DNA from: Bacteroidia bacterium
Lineage (GTDB): Bacteria > Bacteroidota > Bacteroidia > Bacteroidales > BM523
Assembly (NCBI GenBank): GCA_016209245.1
Contig: JACQWN010000133.1
Location: 1 to 7,891 of the forward strand
Direction: 5' to 3'
DNA length: 7,891 bases
Positions within the stretch are counted from its first letter, which is position 1. Each line of letters opens with the position of its first letter. Position numbers and translations under genes: made by a program. Below the pieces are notes generated by a model, which saw only the letters and a program-made list of their open reading frames with translations, was not told the origin of the DNA and searched no databases. Of the stretch, positions 6,508 through 7,891 are shown piece by piece.

Positions 6508-7746
6508 ATGGATATTCAATCAGTTAAGCAAAGATTTGGAATTATCGGAAATTCAGCAAAACTTAACAGGGCGATTGAAATCGCCCTGCAGGTAGCTTCT
6601 ACTGATTTAGCGGTATTAATAGCAGGTGAAAGCGGTACAGGGAAGGAAGTTTTTCCTAAAATAATTCATTCTTTTAGCGCCCGTAAACATGGACAGTATA
6701 TAGCTGTTAATTGCGGTGCTATTCCTGAAGGCACTATTGATTCCGAACTTTTTGGCCACGAAAAAGGAGCTTTTACCGGCGCACATGAAAAGCGTAAAGG
6801 ATATTTCGAAGAAGCCGATGGCGGCACAGTTTTTCTTGATGAAATTGCCGAACTGCCCCTTTCTACTCAGGTTAGACTTTTAAGAGTGCTTGAATCGGGT
6901 GAATTTATTAAAGTCGGTTCTTCAAAAGTTCTAAAAACAAATGTCCGTGTCGTTGCAGCTACTAATATTAATATTATCGAAGCGGTTCAGGAAAACCGGT
7001 TCAGAGAAGATTTATATTACCGGCTCAATACAGTGCCTATTAATATTCCTCCATTAAGAGAACGCGGTGAAGATATATCGCTTTTGTTCAGAAAATTTGC
7101 AAAAGATTTTGCCGAACGATACCGCATGCCTTCAATAATGCTCGCTCCAGAAGCCCAGCAAGTACTTTTAAACTACAGATGGAATGGAAATGTCCGTCAA
7201 TTAAAAAATATTACCGAACAAATTAGCATTATCGAAAAAGAAAGGAATATAAGCTCAGAAGTTATTAAAAAATACCTGCCCGATTATGACATGGTAAAAT
7301 TACCTGCAATTTATAAAGCCGGAGAAGAAAAAATGTTTTCATCAGAACGGGAACTTTTATATAAAGTTCTTTTTGATATGAAAAAAGATATGGCGGAACT
7401 GAAAAAAATCGTCCTTGAAATTTTGCAAAACGAACCTGCAGTCAATATTCAGCAGGAAGATAAAACACAATTAATACAGAAATTATATAGCGACTCTAAA
7501 CCATTTATTGAAAAGCAAGAGGATAAAACTTACGAATTTCAACCACAACCGATAAAAACAAATGTAAATATCCAGGACACTCAGGAGATAATTGAAGAAT
7601 CTTTATCGCTTCAAGAAAAAGAAATCGAGCTTATAAAAAAGGCACTGGAAAAATATGCAGGTAAAAGAAAATATGCAGCTAAAGAATTGGGAATTTCCGA
7701 ACGTACGCTTTACAGGAAAATTAAGGAATATAATATTAATTCATAG
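6508..7746 (+). CDS. Sigma-54-dependent transcriptional activator without sensor domain
   Basis: The 412-residue protein is a bacterial enhancer-binding protein that uses ATP hydrolysis to remodel sigma-54 RNA polymerase. The AAA+ domain starts almost at the N-terminus (GIIGNSAKLNRAI). It shows Walker A GESGTGKE at 40-47, the sigma-54 contact loop GAFTGA at 87-92, Walker B GGTVFLDE with D111-E112, and arginine-finger region RFREDLYYRLN; sensor II lies near NVRQLKN. All are intact, so it should be active. A variable linker with a likely coiled coil (LYKVLFDMKKDMAELKKIVL) follows. A Fis-type helix-turn-helix ends the protein (KKALEKYAGKRKYAAKELG to RTLYRKIKEY, about 378-409). There is no receiver, GAF or PAS domain, so regulation must come from expression level or a partner protein, as for PspF. 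Related activators in Bacteroidota often precede lptE/secG genes, but here the next sequence is a convergent T9SS remnant. Targets are unknown. Confidence 0.93.
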   Translation: MDIQSVKQRFGIIGNSAKLNRAIEIALQVASTDLAVLIAGESGTGKEVFPKIIHSFSARKHGQYIAVNCGAIPEGTIDSELFGHEKGAFTGAHEKRKGYFEEADGGTVFLDEIAELPLSTQVRLLRVLESGEFIKVGSSKVLKTNVRVVAATNINIIEAVQENRFREDLYYRLNTVPINIPPLRERGEDISLLFRKFAKDFAERYRMPSIMLAPEAQQVLLNYRWNGNVRQLKNITEQISIIEKERNISSEVIKKYLPDYDMVKLPAIYKAGEEKMFSSERELLYKVLFDMKKDMAELKKIVLEILQNEPAVNIQQEDKTQLIQKLYSDSKPFIEKQEDKTYEFQPQPIKTNVNIQDTQEIIEESLSLQEKEIELIKKALEKYAGKRKYAAKELGISERTLYRKIKEYNINS

Positions 7747-7830
7747 CTACTTACCTATTACAAACTTACCAGAAATTTCTATGGAATGGACTTCTTTCAA
7801 CCTGAACAAATAAAGCCCAGCCGGCAAATT
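7747..7830 (-). pseudogene. C-terminal remnant of a type IX secretion cargo (sorting domain tail)
   Basis: Reading the minus strand, 7830 to 7747 translates as NLPAGLYLFRLKEVHS followed by IEISGKFVIGK and a TAG stop. This is the end of a T9SS type A sorting domain: NLPAGLY, then a short strand, then a GKFVI(G/A)K-like end. The domain directs outer-membrane export and attachment in Bacteroidota. Upstream, the frame stays open only to TAA at 7876-7878. The residues before NLPAG (RCQSQERG) do not look like the earlier part of the domain, and no start codon lies between. It is therefore a fragment or a gene broken just before a run of five C/G at 7831-7835. Its stop abuts the stop of the sigma-54 gene with no bases between. 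Confidence 0.65.
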
Positions 7831-7891
7831 CCCCCTCTCCTGACTTTGACACCTAAACCTAAAATGCCTTTTTAGTTAATAACTATGTAAT

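Overview
The window looks like a piece of a Bacteroidota (Bacteroidetes) chromosome. The evidence is the low-GC sequence, a TTTG-N19-TAnnTTTG promoter ahead of rimP, the order rimP-nusA-infB, an IF-2 N-terminal half with the repeated V(V/I)GKI motif typical of this phylum, a secreted MORN-type repeat protein, and the tail of a type IX secretion sorting domain at the right edge. The genus cannot be read from this sequence.

Layout. 111-1100 (+) encodes a secreted protein built from 24-residue YwqK/MORN_2-type repeats. 1111-1282 is a nested, MITE-like palindromic element. 1303-1397 holds the promoter and a leader with a strong hairpin. 1398-6162 (+) is the transcription/translation operon rimP, nusA, infB, with gaps of 15 and 12 bases. 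6163-6507 has no gene; it holds a second foldback element (6182-6297), a possible short RNA and a strong intrinsic terminator (6426-6461). 6508-7746 (+) is a sigma-54 activator with no sensor domain. From 7747 on the minus strand lies the C-terminal tail of a T9SS cargo gene whose body is missing.

How the genes work together. RimP matures the 30S subunit, NusA controls RNA polymerase elongation and termination, and IF-2 places initiator tRNA. Their co-transcription couples the transcription and translation machineries. The flanking genes are probably unrelated to this operon.

Main anomalies. (1) infB is split into two reading frames overlapping by 8 bases, exactly between its first IF2_N domain plus charged linker and its catalytic half. 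This could be a sequence error, a frameshift signal or real gene fission. (2) rimP carries a 48-base GC-rich palindromic element inserted in frame, resembling Rickettsia palindromic elements in behaviour. (3) Two different long foldback elements sit in the two main intergenic gaps. (4) The rimP start codon lies directly behind a terminator-like hairpin, suggesting attenuation. No entirely new multi-gene system is evident; the novelty lies in these four signals.
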